Assembly: GCF_041916735.1 (NCBI RefSeq)
Contig: NZ_JAYRYY010000001.1
DNA length: 64,000 nt
DNA from: Zoogloea sp016790385
Lineage (GTDB): Bacteria; Pseudomonadota; Gammaproteobacteria; Burkholderiales; Rhodocyclaceae
Reading direction: 5' to 3' (one strand)
Shown: one piece after another, positions 8,297 through 16,368 of the stretch
Numbering within the stretch: the first letter of the stretch is position 1
Layout of the letters: the number at the start of each line of letters is the position of its first letter
Notes under the pieces: generated by a model
The model's database searches: none
What the model was told of the DNA's origin: nothing
Seen by the model: only the letters and a program-made list of their open reading frames with translations
Translations under genes and position numbers: made by a program

Positions 8297-8766
8297 GGCC
8301 GATTGGCCGCAGTTGAGGTGCGACGCACGAATTGGCGGCGACCCGCAACCGGTCGAGCCAATACGCTGCCCGGACAGGCGATGCGTGGGTCATGCTGGTC
8401 GATACCGGTCTCCAGGTGCTCAGCCAGGTATTCGGCCAGCCCGGCTTCGGCCAAGGGGGCCGCGTGGTTCTTCAGCATGCGCTGGCGCAATGCTTGGCCG
8501 CAGCGGCCGAGGACGATCCAGAAGTCGATCAACGCTGCGGTGACCGCGGCGTCATCCCCGAGGCTGGCCCACAGGGAAATGCGTTGCAGATGGGTGTGCA
8601 GGTTGCGCGGGCGACGCCCGATCTCGGCTGCCAGCAGGGCGCCGGTGGCAGGGCTGTGCCAGTGGGAGGCGATGCCCAGGGTTCGCACGGGCAGGCCGAA
8701 GACGGCCGGTGGCGTGGCTGGGCGGATGCGCCCGGGAATGTCCGGATCGATCAGGAAGGGCGTCAC
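8293..8766 (-). CDS. unknown helical protein of the GTPase operon
   Basis: Product of 157 residues with no domain I recognise. The middle (residues 45-125) is mostly amphipathic helix, including LAAEIGRR, DAAVTAALIDFWIVLGR and LAEAGLAEYLAEHL; the C-terminal 30 residues are basic and probably disordered. No signal peptide or membrane segment is present. It starts at a GTG overlapping the upstream stop (GTGA) and its stop overlaps the next start (ATGA), so it is translationally coupled on both sides. Function is likely tied to the neighbouring GTPase. Confidence 0.6.
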   Translation of the reverse strand: MTPFLIDPDIPGRIRPATPPAVFGLPVRTLGIASHWHSPATGALLAAEIGRRPRNLHTHLQRISLWASLGDDAAVTAALIDFWIVLGRCGQALRQRMLKNHAAPLAEAGLAEYLAEHLETGIDQHDPRIACPGSVLARPVAGRRQFVRRTSTAANRP

Positions 8767-9509
8767 GTGGTCAGTGTGGAGATGATGTCGATCATGAATT
8801 CCACGTCCTCCTGGTCAAGGGGCTGCCAGCGCTGTGCGCCCAACGCGGTGAGCATGGACTGACCCTTGTCTGATTGATGCATGGACATCAACAGCTCGGA
8901 GATGGCGTCGGCGTGCTCGAAGAGGACCGGGCCGATCAGGAAGGCATGGTGGATCACCTGGATCTGGCTGGTGACCAGGACTCGCAAATCTCGTTGCACC
9001 AGCGAAGACAGATTTTCGAAGGCCTCGACAGGCATGAAGCCGATGTCGGCATCGCCGCGGAGCAGGGCTTTGGCCACCTGGATATAGGTTTCACGGCGAA
9101 GTTCTGTGGTGTTGGCGGCATCGAGGTTGGCCGGCTCGAGAAGGATGCGCCCGATGGTATTGACGCAGGGATCGTCCGCGCACGCGATGCGACTCCCGGC
9201 GGCGAGATCCGGCAAGGCCTGCGCCGGACTTTCTGCCGCGACGACGATGACCATTTCGTCGGGCTTGCCCTCAGGGCGCGCAATCGCACGGAAGCCCTGT
9301 TCCCGCACGAGGAGCGATGCGTCGAAGGGGTTGGCGTAGATCATGTCCACCGCACCCGCCGCGATGGCCTGACGCTGGGCACCGAAATCGCTGTGGAGTT
9401 CGAGGTGGATGGGCAGGGTCAGGCTGCGCTGCATCCAGGTGTTGAAGATGTACCAGTCGGAGATGCGCTCATTGGGAAAGCTCGGACTCACCGTGAAGTT
9501 GAAGGCCAT
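8763..9509 (-). CDS. PhnD-like periplasmic-binding-protein fold, without signal peptide
   Basis: Product of 248 residues resembling phosphate/phosphite/phosphonate-type ABC binding proteins (PhnD family). Visible features include FNFTVSPSFPNE at the start, DFGAQRQAIAAGAVDMIYANPFDASLL (about residues 43-69), a hinge-type segment ACADDPCVNTIGRILLEP, and GDADIGFMP. Real PhnD proteins carry a signal peptide and neighbour permease and ATPase genes. This one begins directly with the fold and has no transporter genes nearby. I infer a cytosolic ligand-sensing role within the operon. It lies 2 bp downstream of the PAS gene and overlaps the next gene. Confidence 0.75.
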   Translation of the reverse strand: MAFNFTVSPSFPNERISDWYIFNTWMQRSLTLPIHLELHSDFGAQRQAIAAGAVDMIYANPFDASLLVREQGFRAIARPEGKPDEMVIVVAAESPAQALPDLAAGSRIACADDPCVNTIGRILLEPANLDAANTTELRRETYIQVAKALLRGDADIGFMPVEAFENLSSLVQRDLRVLVTSQIQVIHHAFLIGPVLFEHADAISELLMSMHQSDKGQSMLTALGAQRWQPLDQEDVEFMIDIISTLTT

Positions 9510-9511
9510 GG

Positions 9512-9979
9512 TCAGCGCATTTCCCGATAGGACGTTTCAGCCGCGGCAACCTTGTCACGCGAGGGCTCGCGCCGCACCGAGGTGTAGCCGACGATCTCTC
9601 CGGCACGGATGTTGGGGACGACCGTGGCATACACCCAGTAGTGACCACCATCCTTGCGCAGGTTTTTGACGTAGCCGTTCCATTGTCGCCCGGACTGAAC
9701 GGTGTTCCAGAGATCCCGAAATGCGGCAGAGGGCATGTCGGGATGGCGCAGGATGCAATGGGGTTGGCCGATCAGTTCGGAGGCGGAATACCCGGACATG
9801 TCTACAAAAGAAGCATTGCACTGGGTGATGACGCCGCGCGTGTCAGTACGGGACACGATGAGCTTGCCGCGGGGATAAGGCGTTTCGATACCGCTTACGT
9901 AAACCTGACGCCGGGTTCCGTCAGCGAAGACGAGGAGGTGTGCGGTGCAGCGCTCATTGAAGGCGATCATGTCCTCCAT
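9512..9979 (-). CDS. PAS domain protein (Aer-type sensor module)
   Basis: Stand-alone PAS protein of 155 residues. The PAS fold spans about residues 35-140, with ITQCNASFVDMSGYSASELIG, PHCILRHPDMPSAAFRDLW and NLRKDGGHYWVYATVVPN, all typical of the aerotaxis receptor Aer, which binds FAD and senses redox state. The protein has no membrane segment, HAMP, methyl-accepting or kinase domain, so output must pass through a partner. It lies 14 bp downstream of the roadblock gene and 2 bp upstream of the PhnD-like gene. Whether it binds FAD, haem or another ligand cannot be told from sequence. ATG 9979 was used; ATG 9970 is possible. Confidence 0.85.
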   Translation of the reverse strand: MEDMIAFNERCTAHLLVFADGTRRQVYVSGIETPYPRGKLIVSRTDTRGVITQCNASFVDMSGYSASELIGQPHCILRHPDMPSAAFRDLWNTVQSGRQWNGYVKNLRKDGGHYWVYATVVPNIRAGEIVGYTSVRREPSRDKVAAAETSYREMR

Positions 9980-9993
9980 GACCGGGAGCCCCG

Positions 9994-10359
9994 TCAGCCC
10001 AGAATGCGGCCGATGGCGTCGGCGGCCCGGCGGACGTCGAGGAACACCAGACCGAGCTTGGCATTGGGCTTGGCCATCACCGTGAGCACGGCATCCGCGC
10101 CCGCCTGAACCATCAGAACGTAGCCCTTTTCGCCCTTGATCAGGACCTGATCGAGGTTACCCCGGGAGAGTTCGCGTGCAGTACGGTCGCCCAGGGAAAG
10201 CATGGCTGCGCTCATCGCCCCAACCCGGTCTTCGTCCACGGTATTGGGCAGCAGCGCGGCCATCATCAGGCCGTCGGACGAAATGATGGCCGAGGCCTCG
10301 ATATCCGCGGACGTCCCGTTGAGGTCGTTGAGAACGGTTTGAAGCATGTTGGAGCGCAT
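9994..10359 (-). CDS. roadblock/LC7 domain protein (MglB-like)
   Basis: Protein of 121 residues that is almost entirely one roadblock/LC7 domain. It contains ASAIISSDGLMMAALLP (about 22-38), a long helix with GAMSAAMLSLGDRTARELS, and strands VLIKGEKGYVLMVQAG and DAVLTVMAKPNAKLG. Such proteins dimerise and act as GTPase-activating or positioning partners of MglA-type GTPases. It is the first gene of the seven-gene minus-strand operon that contains the MglA-like GTPase. The start has a GAGG-type ribosome binding site about 10 bp upstream. The domain call is firm; pairing with the GTPase is inferred from context. Confidence 0.88.
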   Translation of the reverse strand: MRSNMLQTVLNDLNGTSADIEASAIISSDGLMMAALLPNTVDEDRVGAMSAAMLSLGDRTARELSRGNLDQVLIKGEKGYVLMVQAGADAVLTVMAKPNAKLGLVFLDVRRAADAIGRILG

Positions 10360-10593
10360 CGTGCTTTACCTCGGAGATAAATGGGCAGAATGGAGTTTTC
10401 CTGGCGACCCGTAGCCACGGGGGTCATTGTGCCGCGTGGCAGGCTGGCCCGCGCGTCGCGGGTGATGTTCGCCTGTCATTATTTCACACTCGTGCGCTGG
10501 TTTCGTGCTGGAAGGCGCTTGCGTGTGTTGTTCCTGGATGCGCGGCAGCAGGTAGAATCCACCACGGATTGCCTTTCTGGATGGAGTAGCACC
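10360..10593. promoter_or_regulatory. divergent intergenic region, promoter of the GTPase operon expected
   Basis: About 230 bp between the divergent roadblock gene and the tusA-like gene. Since the seven minus-strand genes downstream have gaps of 14 bp or less or overlap, their main promoter should be here. I could not assign a confident -35/-10 pair. Confidence 0.4.
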
Positions 10594-10824
10594 ATGGATT
10601 TCGACAAGGAAGTGGATGCGCGCGGCCTGAACTGCCCGTTGCCCATCCTTCGTGCCAAGAAGGCATTGGCTGAGATGCAGCCGGGTCAGGTACTGCATGT
10701 GCTGGCGACGGATCCCGGTTCGTCCAAGGACTTTGCGGCATTTGCCCGGCAGACCGGGAATGAGCTGGTTTCCCAGGCAGATCTGCCCGACAAGGCCTTC
10801 GAGTTCTTCCTGCGCCGCAAATAG
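10594..10824 (+). CDS. TusA/SirA-family sulfur carrier protein
   Basis: Protein of 76 residues, a standard TusA-family length. The active-site signature is DARGLNCPLPILRAKKAL (CPxP, Cys at about residue 13), which carries persulfide sulfur in tRNA thiolation or sulfur trafficking. The ATG at 10594 with GGAG upstream is chosen; the frame extends to 10381 without coding character. It is a single gene followed at once by a strong bidirectional terminator. Whether it is the tRNA-thiolation TusA or one of the sulfur-metabolism paralogues cannot be decided; soxYZ is 6 kb away. Confidence 0.88.
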   Translation: MDFDKEVDARGLNCPLPILRAKKALAEMQPGQVLHVLATDPGSSKDFAAFARQTGNELVSQADLPDKAFEFFLRRK

Positions 10825-10836
10825 GGTGTTTGGATG

Positions 10837-10880
10837 AGCATGAAAAAAGGGGAGCCGAAAGGCTCCCCTTTTTTCATGCT
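10837..10880. terminator. bidirectional intrinsic terminator between tusA-like gene and valS
   Basis: Perfect 20-bp inverted repeat around a GAAA tetraloop. The GC-rich core is GGGGAGCC/GGCTCCCC, flanked by an A-tract on one side and a T-tract on the other, so it can terminate in both directions between the convergent genes. Confidence 0.93.
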
Positions 10881-10894
10881 GAGTTGTGCCCGTT

Positions 10895-13792
10895 TCAGCG
10901 TTCCGCGAGCTTGGCCAGTTGAGGCTTGAGCTTGTCGACCGTGGCGCTGAAGTTGGCCAGGCGTTCTTTCTCCTGGGCCACCACGGCAGCAGGCGCACGG
11001 GCCACGAAGCTTTCGTTGGAGAGCTTGGCGTTGGCCTTGGTGATCTCACCTTCCAGGCGGGCGATTTCCTTGGTGATCCGCTCGCGCTCGGCGGCGATGT
11101 CGATCTCCACCTTGAGCATCAGGCGCTGCTCGCCAACGATGGCCACCGGAGCCAGCTCCTCGGTACTGATCTCGTCCACCACCTGCACTTCCGACAGCTT
11201 GGCAAGGCCGGCGATGTAGGGGGCAAACTTGCTCAGCCGCTCGGCGTTGCCGCTCGCCACCAGGGGCATGCGCTGGGCCGGGGAGATGTTCATCTCGCCC
11301 CGCAGGTTGCGGCAGGCGTAGATCAGGCCCTTGAGTTCGGCCACGTCGGCTTCGCTCTTTTCGTCAATGCGGCCCGGGTCGGCCTGCGGGTAGCGGGCGA
11401 GGCACAGGCTGTTCACGTCCTTGCGGCCGGCGAGCGGGGCGACGGTCTGCCACAGCTCTTCGGTGACGAAGGGGATCAGCGGGTGGGCCAGGCGCAGGAT
11501 GGTTTCCAGCACGCGGATCAGGGTACGGCGGGTGCCCTTCTGCTGGGCTTCGTCGCCAGTGTTGATCTGGACCTTGGCCAGCTCCAGGTACCAGTCGCAG
11601 TACTCGTCCCAGATAAACTCATACACCGCCTTGGAGACGAGATCGAAGCGGTACTCCTCGAAGTGCTGGGCGATTTCGGCTTCGACGCGTTGCAGGCGGC
11701 TGACGATCCAGCGGTCGGCAAAGGAGAAGTTGAGGGGGCCGTTACCTCCGCAGCTGGGGCCGTCCTGCTTGTGCTCGAGGCCCAGGTCGTGGCCCTGGAC
11801 GTTCATCAGCACGAAGCGCGTGGCGTTCCACAGCTTGTTGCAGAAGTTGCGGTAGCCCTCGCAGCGGCTCATGTCGAACTTGATGTCGCGGCCGGGGCTG
11901 GCCAGGCTGGCGAAGGTGAAGCGCAGGGCATCGGTGCCGAAGGCGGGGATGCCTTCGGGGAATTCCTTGCGGGTCTTCTTTTCGATGCTGGCGGCCTGCT
12001 TGGGGTTCATCAGGCCGGTGGTGCGCTTGGCCACCAGGGCGTCGATGCCGATGCCGTCGATCAGGTCGATGGGGTCGAGCACGTTGCCCTTCGACTTGGA
12101 CATCTTGGCGCCTTCGGCGTCGCGGATGAGGCCGTGCACGTAGACGTGCTTGAAGGGGATCTTGCCGGTGATGTGCTTGGTCATCATGACCATGCGCGCC
12201 ACCCAGAAGAAGATGATGTCGAAGCCGGTGACCAGCACGGTGGACGGCAGGTAGAGGTCCAGCGCGTCATTGGACTGGGCCGGGTATTCGGAGGTCCAGT
12301 CGAGGGTCGAGAAGGGCCACAGGGCGGACGAGTACCAGGTGTCCAGCACGTCCGGGTCGCGGTTCAGGGCGCCTTCGTAGCCGGCCTTGTCGGCCAGCGC
12401 GCGGGCTTCTTCCTCGCTGTGGGCAACGAAGGTCTCGCCATTCTCGCCGTACCACGCGGGGATCTGGTGGCCCCACCAGAGCTGGCGGGAGATGCACCAG
12501 TCCTGGATGTTGTTGAGCCACTGGTTGTAAGTATTGACCCAGCTCTCGGGGACGAACTTGATCTCGCCGGAGGAGACAACCTCCAGCGCCTTCTCGGTGA
12601 TGGACTTGCCGTCCTCGCCGGCCTTGGACATGGCCACGAACCACTGGTCGGTGAGCATGGGCTCGATGACTACCCCGGTACGGTCGCCACGGGGCACCTG
12701 GAGTTTGTGGGGCTTGACCTCGCCGAGCAGGCCGAGGGCCTCGAATTGCGCCACCACCTGCTTGCGGGCCTCGAAGCGGTCGAGGCCGGCCAGGTCGGCG
12801 GGCAGCGGGGTGCTGCCGCTGACCATACCCTGGGTGACCACGCTGCCGGCGGCTGGTACCGTGCCTTCCAGGGTCAGCACAATGATCATCGGCAGGCCGT
12901 GGCGCAGACCGACGGCGTAGTCGTTGAAGTCGTGGGCGGGGGTGACCTTGACCACGCCGGTGCCGAATTCGCGATCCACGTACTCGTCGGCGATGATCGG
13001 GATCTCGCGGTTCACCAGCGGCAGACGCACGGTTTTGCCGATCAGGTGGGCGTAGCGCTCGTCCTCGGGGTGGACCATCACGGCGGTGTCGCCGAGCATG
13101 GTTTCAGGCCGGGTGGTGGCCACGGTGAGGCTGCCGCTGCCGTCGGCCAGCGGGTAGCTCAGGTGCCACATGAAGCCGTCTTCCTCTTCCTGGACGACTT
13201 CCAGGTCGGACACGGCGGTGTGCAGCTTCGGGTCCCAGTTGACCAGGCGCTTGCCCCGGTAGATCAGGCCTTCGTTGTATAGACGCACGAAGGTTTCGGT
13301 GACCACCTTGTTGAGGCCGGCGTCCATGGTGAAACGTTCGCGGCTCCAGTCGGGGCTGGTGCCCATGCGGCGCATCTGCTGGGTGATGGTGCCGCCGGAG
13401 TACTCCTTCCATTCCCACACCTTCTCGAGGAACTTCTCGCGGCCGAGGTCGTGGCGAGAGATACCCTGGGCGTCGAGCTGACGTTCGACGACGATCTGGG
13501 TGGCGATGCCGGCGTGGTCGGTGCCAGGCTGCCACAGGGTGTTCCAGCCGCGCATCCGGTGGTAACGGGTGAGCGCATCCATGATGGTCTGGTTGAAACC
13601 GTGACCCATATGCAGGGTGCCGGTGACGTTGGGCGGCGGCAGCAGGATGCAGAAAGATTGGTCGGCAGGCTTGCTGCGGTCGAGACCGGCGGCGAAATAG
13701 CCGCTCGTCTCCCAGTGCTCATACCAGCGGCGTTCGATCTCCGCCGGCTCGAAACTCTTGGCCAGTTCCATGGGGTCTGTCTTTGAAGGCAA
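10895..13792 (-). CDS. valS: valyl-tRNA synthetase
   Basis: Class I aminoacyl-tRNA synthetase of 965 residues that charges tRNA-Val. The HIGH-type motif is HMGH in TGTLHMGHGFNQ (about residue 60), and the KMSKS motif is in GAKMSKSKGNVLDP (about 575). The C-terminus carries the coiled-coil arm typical of ValRS. The start ATG at 13792 gives MPSKTDPMELAKSFEP; a few residues of uncertainty remain (next Met at residue 8). It ends 15 bp from the strong terminator shared with the tusA-like gene. Upstream lies the DUF2486-like gene. Confidence 0.97.
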   Translation of the reverse strand: MPSKTDPMELAKSFEPAEIERRWYEHWETSGYFAAGLDRSKPADQSFCILLPPPNVTGTLHMGHGFNQTIMDALTRYHRMRGWNTLWQPGTDHAGIATQIVVERQLDAQGISRHDLGREKFLEKVWEWKEYSGGTITQQMRRMGTSPDWSRERFTMDAGLNKVVTETFVRLYNEGLIYRGKRLVNWDPKLHTAVSDLEVVQEEEDGFMWHLSYPLADGSGSLTVATTRPETMLGDTAVMVHPEDERYAHLIGKTVRLPLVNREIPIIADEYVDREFGTGVVKVTPAHDFNDYAVGLRHGLPMIIVLTLEGTVPAAGSVVTQGMVSGSTPLPADLAGLDRFEARKQVVAQFEALGLLGEVKPHKLQVPRGDRTGVVIEPMLTDQWFVAMSKAGEDGKSITEKALEVVSSGEIKFVPESWVNTYNQWLNNIQDWCISRQLWWGHQIPAWYGENGETFVAHSEEEARALADKAGYEGALNRDPDVLDTWYSSALWPFSTLDWTSEYPAQSNDALDLYLPSTVLVTGFDIIFFWVARMVMMTKHITGKIPFKHVYVHGLIRDAEGAKMSKSKGNVLDPIDLIDGIGIDALVAKRTTGLMNPKQAASIEKKTRKEFPEGIPAFGTDALRFTFASLASPGRDIKFDMSRCEGYRNFCNKLWNATRFVLMNVQGHDLGLEHKQDGPSCGGNGPLNFSFADRWIVSRLQRVEAEIAQHFEEYRFDLVSKAVYEFIWDEYCDWYLELAKVQINTGDEAQQKGTRRTLIRVLETILRLAHPLIPFVTEELWQTVAPLAGRKDVNSLCLARYPQADPGRIDEKSEADVAELKGLIYACRNLRGEMNISPAQRMPLVASGNAERLSKFAPYIAGLAKLSEVQVVDEISTEELAPVAIVGEQRLMLKVEIDIAAERERITKEIARLEGEITKANAKLSNESFVARAPAAVVAQEKERLANFSATVDKLKPQLAKLAER

Positions 13793-13866
13793 AACGCGGA
13801 TTATAACGGATGCACCCGCCCGGCCCGCCGGGAAGACTTGGCGGGGAACTGAGGTAAAGGGCGAAT

Positions 13867-14325
13867 TCAGGCCTCGGCGTCGTCGTCGAGGGTGTTGGCG
13901 ATCTCGGCTGAGATGAGCGGCTGGAGCGTTGCGCGCAGGTGGGCGCTGGCCGCTACACGAAGGCGCTCGGCCAGATCGTCCAGCTCTCGGGAGACGAGTT
14001 GGGGGAGTTCGTTGGCGACCCAGTCGTCGACAAGCCGACTGATGGCAGTGTCGAGGGTGACGAGGCGTTCGGCCAGGTCTGCCGGCGGCGCGGCAATACT
14101 CGCAACAGGGGGCGCTTGAGCGAAATCCATGTCGGGAGACACGGGCTCGAGAATGATGGGTTCGTTGTGTCCGATGTAGGGCTCGACCCGCTCATCCACG
14201 ACATCGGTCAGCACGGGGAGATCATCGAGGTCGGTGCTGGCGGGGGCGTTGTCTTGGTGAGGGGCGGATTCCGCTTCCTCGTCTTCCAGGGAAATCTCGA
14301 AGTCCGGGTTTCGGGGGTGGGTCAT
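13867..14325 (-). CDS. acidic DUF2486-like protein of unknown function
   Basis: Protein of 152 residues. The N-terminal 90 residues are acidic and low in structure, with DLDDLPVLTDVVDERVE resembling the IPVLTDVV segment of the DUF2486 family. The C-terminal half is an amphipathic helix region (LAERLVTLDTAISRLVDDW, ELDDLAERLRVAASAHLRATLQPLI). The family is found between holC and valS in betaproteobacteria, as here. Its start overlaps the holC stop (ATGA), implying translational coupling. Function unknown. Confidence 0.7.
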   Translation of the reverse strand: MTHPRNPDFEISLEDEEAESAPHQDNAPASTDLDDLPVLTDVVDERVEPYIGHNEPIILEPVSPDMDFAQAPPVASIAAPPADLAERLVTLDTAISRLVDDWVANELPQLVSRELDDLAERLRVAASAHLRATLQPLISAEIANTLDDDAEA

Positions 14326-14756
14326 TCGCCGCTCCGTTGGGCAAGGTCGTGGGCGCTCAGGGTGTAGCCGTGCGCCTTGTAATATCGGTATCGGTCGCGG
14401 GCCGCATGGCGTTCCGGGTCGGAGGGGCCGACGATCTCGACCACGAGAGCGAAACGTTCGAAACCATCGGGCAGCGTATCGCCGAGGTTGATCAGCACGT
14501 CTTGGTGGGGCAGGGCGTCGAGTCGGCTGCCGATGACCACCGGGGTTTCGGTTTCAAGCGGAGAGCCAGCTGCAACATGGGGAACGAAGGACAGGGGCTG
14601 AAAGCTCCACAGCATTTGGTCGAAGTGGCGGGAGGTGCTGCCATCCGGTGCGAAGACCGAGATCTTCCGCCCGCCCGCCCGTGCCTTGGTGCATAGCACG
14701 CAGGCTACCCGCAGGCGGTCGGGGGCGTTGTGATAAAAGCGGATCTCGGTACTCAC
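14322..14756 (-). CDS. holC: DNA polymerase III chi subunit HolC
   Basis: Protein of 144 residues. Chi links the clamp loader to single-strand binding protein during replication. Features include the N-terminal EIRFYHNAPDRL segment, VACVLCTKARAGGRKI and a central LWSFQPLSFVPH segment of the family. A GTG at 14756 (STEIRFYHN follows) is preferred, with AGGA upstream and a 19-bp gap to pepA. A longer frame to 14795 would overlap pepA. It lies between pepA and the DUF2486-like gene, as in other betaproteobacteria. Confidence 0.85.
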   Translation of the reverse strand: MSTEIRFYHNAPDRLRVACVLCTKARAGGRKISVFAPDGSTSRHFDQMLWSFQPLSFVPHVAAGSPLETETPVVIGSRLDALPHQDVLINLGDTLPDGFERFALVVEIVGPSDPERHAARDRYRYYKAHGYTLSAHDLAQRSGE

Positions 14757-14775
14757 GGTGGGTGTGTCCTGCCCG

Positions 14776-16263
14776 TCAAAGATCGGCGCGGCCAATCAGA
14801 AAGCGGGTCAGCAGCGGTACCGGCCGCCCGGTGGCCCCTTTGTCAGCGCCGGACTTCCAGGCCGTGCCGGCGATGTCCAGGTGTGCCCACTTGTAGGCCT
14901 TGGTGAATCGGGCCAGGAAGCAAGCGGCGGTGATGGTCCCCGCCCCCTTGTTGCCGATGTTGGGGATGTCGGCGAAGTTGCTCTTTAGCATGTCCTGGTA
15001 CTCGTCCCACAGGGGGAGCTGCCAGGCCTTGTCACCCGCGGCCTGGCCGGCACTCAGCAATTCGGCGGCGAGGGGGTCGTCGTTGGCGAGCAGCCCGGAG
15101 GTCAGGTTGCCAAGGGCGATGATGCAGGCGCCGGTAAGGGTGGCGATGTCCACCACGGCAACGGGATCGAAACGCTCGGCGTAGGTGAGGGCGTCGCACA
15201 GGATCAGGCGGCCTTCGGCATCGGTGTTGAGGATCTCGATGGTCTGGCCGGACATGGAGGTGACGATGTCACCGGGCTTGATGGCGGAGCCACCGGGCAT
15301 GTTCTCGGTGGTGGGAATGAGGCCGACCACATTGATGGGCAGCTCCATGCGGGCGATGGCCTTGAAGGTGCCGAGCACGCTGGCGGCGCCGCACATGTCG
15401 TACTTCATCTCGTCCATGGCCTCACCGGGTTTGAGGGAGATGCCACCGGTGTCAAAGGTGATGCCTTTTCCCACCAGCACGACGGGCTTGTCCTTGGGCT
15501 TGCCACCCTTGTAATTGAGGATGATGAACTTGGGCGGTTCATGGGAGCCCTGGGCCACGGACAGCAGCGAACCCATGCCGAGTTTTTCCATGTCGGCACG
15601 CTCCAGGATCTCCACTTTTATCTTGTGGTCCTTGGCGAGCTTCCTGGCGGTGGCTGCCAGATATCCGGGGGTGCACACGTTGCCGGGCAGGTTGCCGAGC
15701 GTCTTGGCCAGAGCCATGCCTTCGGCAATGGCCTCGCCTTCCCGCAGCGCAGCGTCAAGATCGGCGGCAGGCTTGCCCCGGGTGATGAAGACGAGCTTCT
15801 TCACCCCCTTTTTCGATTCGTCCTTTTTCGATTTGAGTTCGTCACAGCGGTAGGTGCTGTCCTTGAGGATCTGTGCGGCCTGGGCGATGCGCCAGGCGGC
15901 GTCGCGGCAGGGAAGGTCCACGTCGGCCAGACAGAAGGCAGCGTCGTCGGCCGGAGAGCCGGCCAACTGGCGGGCGGCGGCCGACACGGCATCGCGATAG
16001 GTTTTGTCGGTGAGTTCATCGGCTTTGCCCAGGCTGACCAGCAGCACCCGCGGCGTGGCCAATCCGGGGAGGGCGTGAAGGGTGAGGGTGGCGCCTGCCT
16101 TGTCGTCCAGATCGCCTCGGGAGAGGATGGCGGCGATGCTGCCGTCCGAGGCCTTGTCGAGGGCTTTGGCGGCGGTGCTCAGCTCGCCACCGGCAAATAC
16201 GCCTGCTACCACACAGCCGTTCTTGAGTTTTTCCGGCGATCCGGCCTTTATGGTAAATTCCAC
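14776..16263 (-). CDS. pepA: leucyl aminopeptidase PepA
   Basis: M17 family cytosol aminopeptidase of 495 residues that removes N-terminal residues from peptides using two metal ions. The family signature NTDAEGRL is present (about residue 340) within ILNTDAEGRLILCDAL, together with GKGITFDTGGISLKP carrying metal and active-site residues. GTG at 16263 is chosen since an AAGGAG ribosome binding site lies 7 bp upstream and the N-terminus then reads VEFTIKAGSPEKL, as in the family. In E. coli PepA also binds DNA; nothing here tests that. It is divergent from lptF. Confidence 0.95.
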   Translation of the reverse strand: MEFTIKAGSPEKLKNGCVVAGVFAGGELSTAAKALDKASDGSIAAILSRGDLDDKAGATLTLHALPGLATPRVLLVSLGKADELTDKTYRDAVSAAARQLAGSPADDAAFCLADVDLPCRDAAWRIAQAAQILKDSTYRCDELKSKKDESKKGVKKLVFITRGKPAADLDAALREGEAIAEGMALAKTLGNLPGNVCTPGYLAATARKLAKDHKIKVEILERADMEKLGMGSLLSVAQGSHEPPKFIILNYKGGKPKDKPVVLVGKGITFDTGGISLKPGEAMDEMKYDMCGAASVLGTFKAIARMELPINVVGLIPTTENMPGGSAIKPGDIVTSMSGQTIEILNTDAEGRLILCDALTYAERFDPVAVVDIATLTGACIIALGNLTSGLLANDDPLAAELLSAGQAAGDKAWQLPLWDEYQDMLKSNFADIPNIGNKGAGTITAACFLARFTKAYKWAHLDIAGTAWKSGADKGATGRPVPLLTRFLIGRADL

Positions 16264-16269
16264 CCGCTT

Positions 16270-16275
16270 CTCCTT
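16270..16275 (-). promoter_or_regulatory. ribosome binding site deciding the pepA start
   Basis: AAGGAG on the minus strand, about 7 bp before the GTG at 16263. It favours this GTG over the farther start at 16290. Confidence 0.75.
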
Positions 16276-16368
16276 GGAAACACGCGTCAATTGGGACTTC
16301 GCGGCACATTATGGCCGGCACCCCGGCGGACGTCAAAATGGCCTTTCCCGGCGCGACCCTTCCCTCGA

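Noticed and set aside
10886..13282. Open frame of 798 codons on the plus strand
   Set aside because: Fully antisense to valS, which has all synthetase motifs. High GC removes stops from the opposite strand; the translation is low-complexity Gly/Val/Asp.
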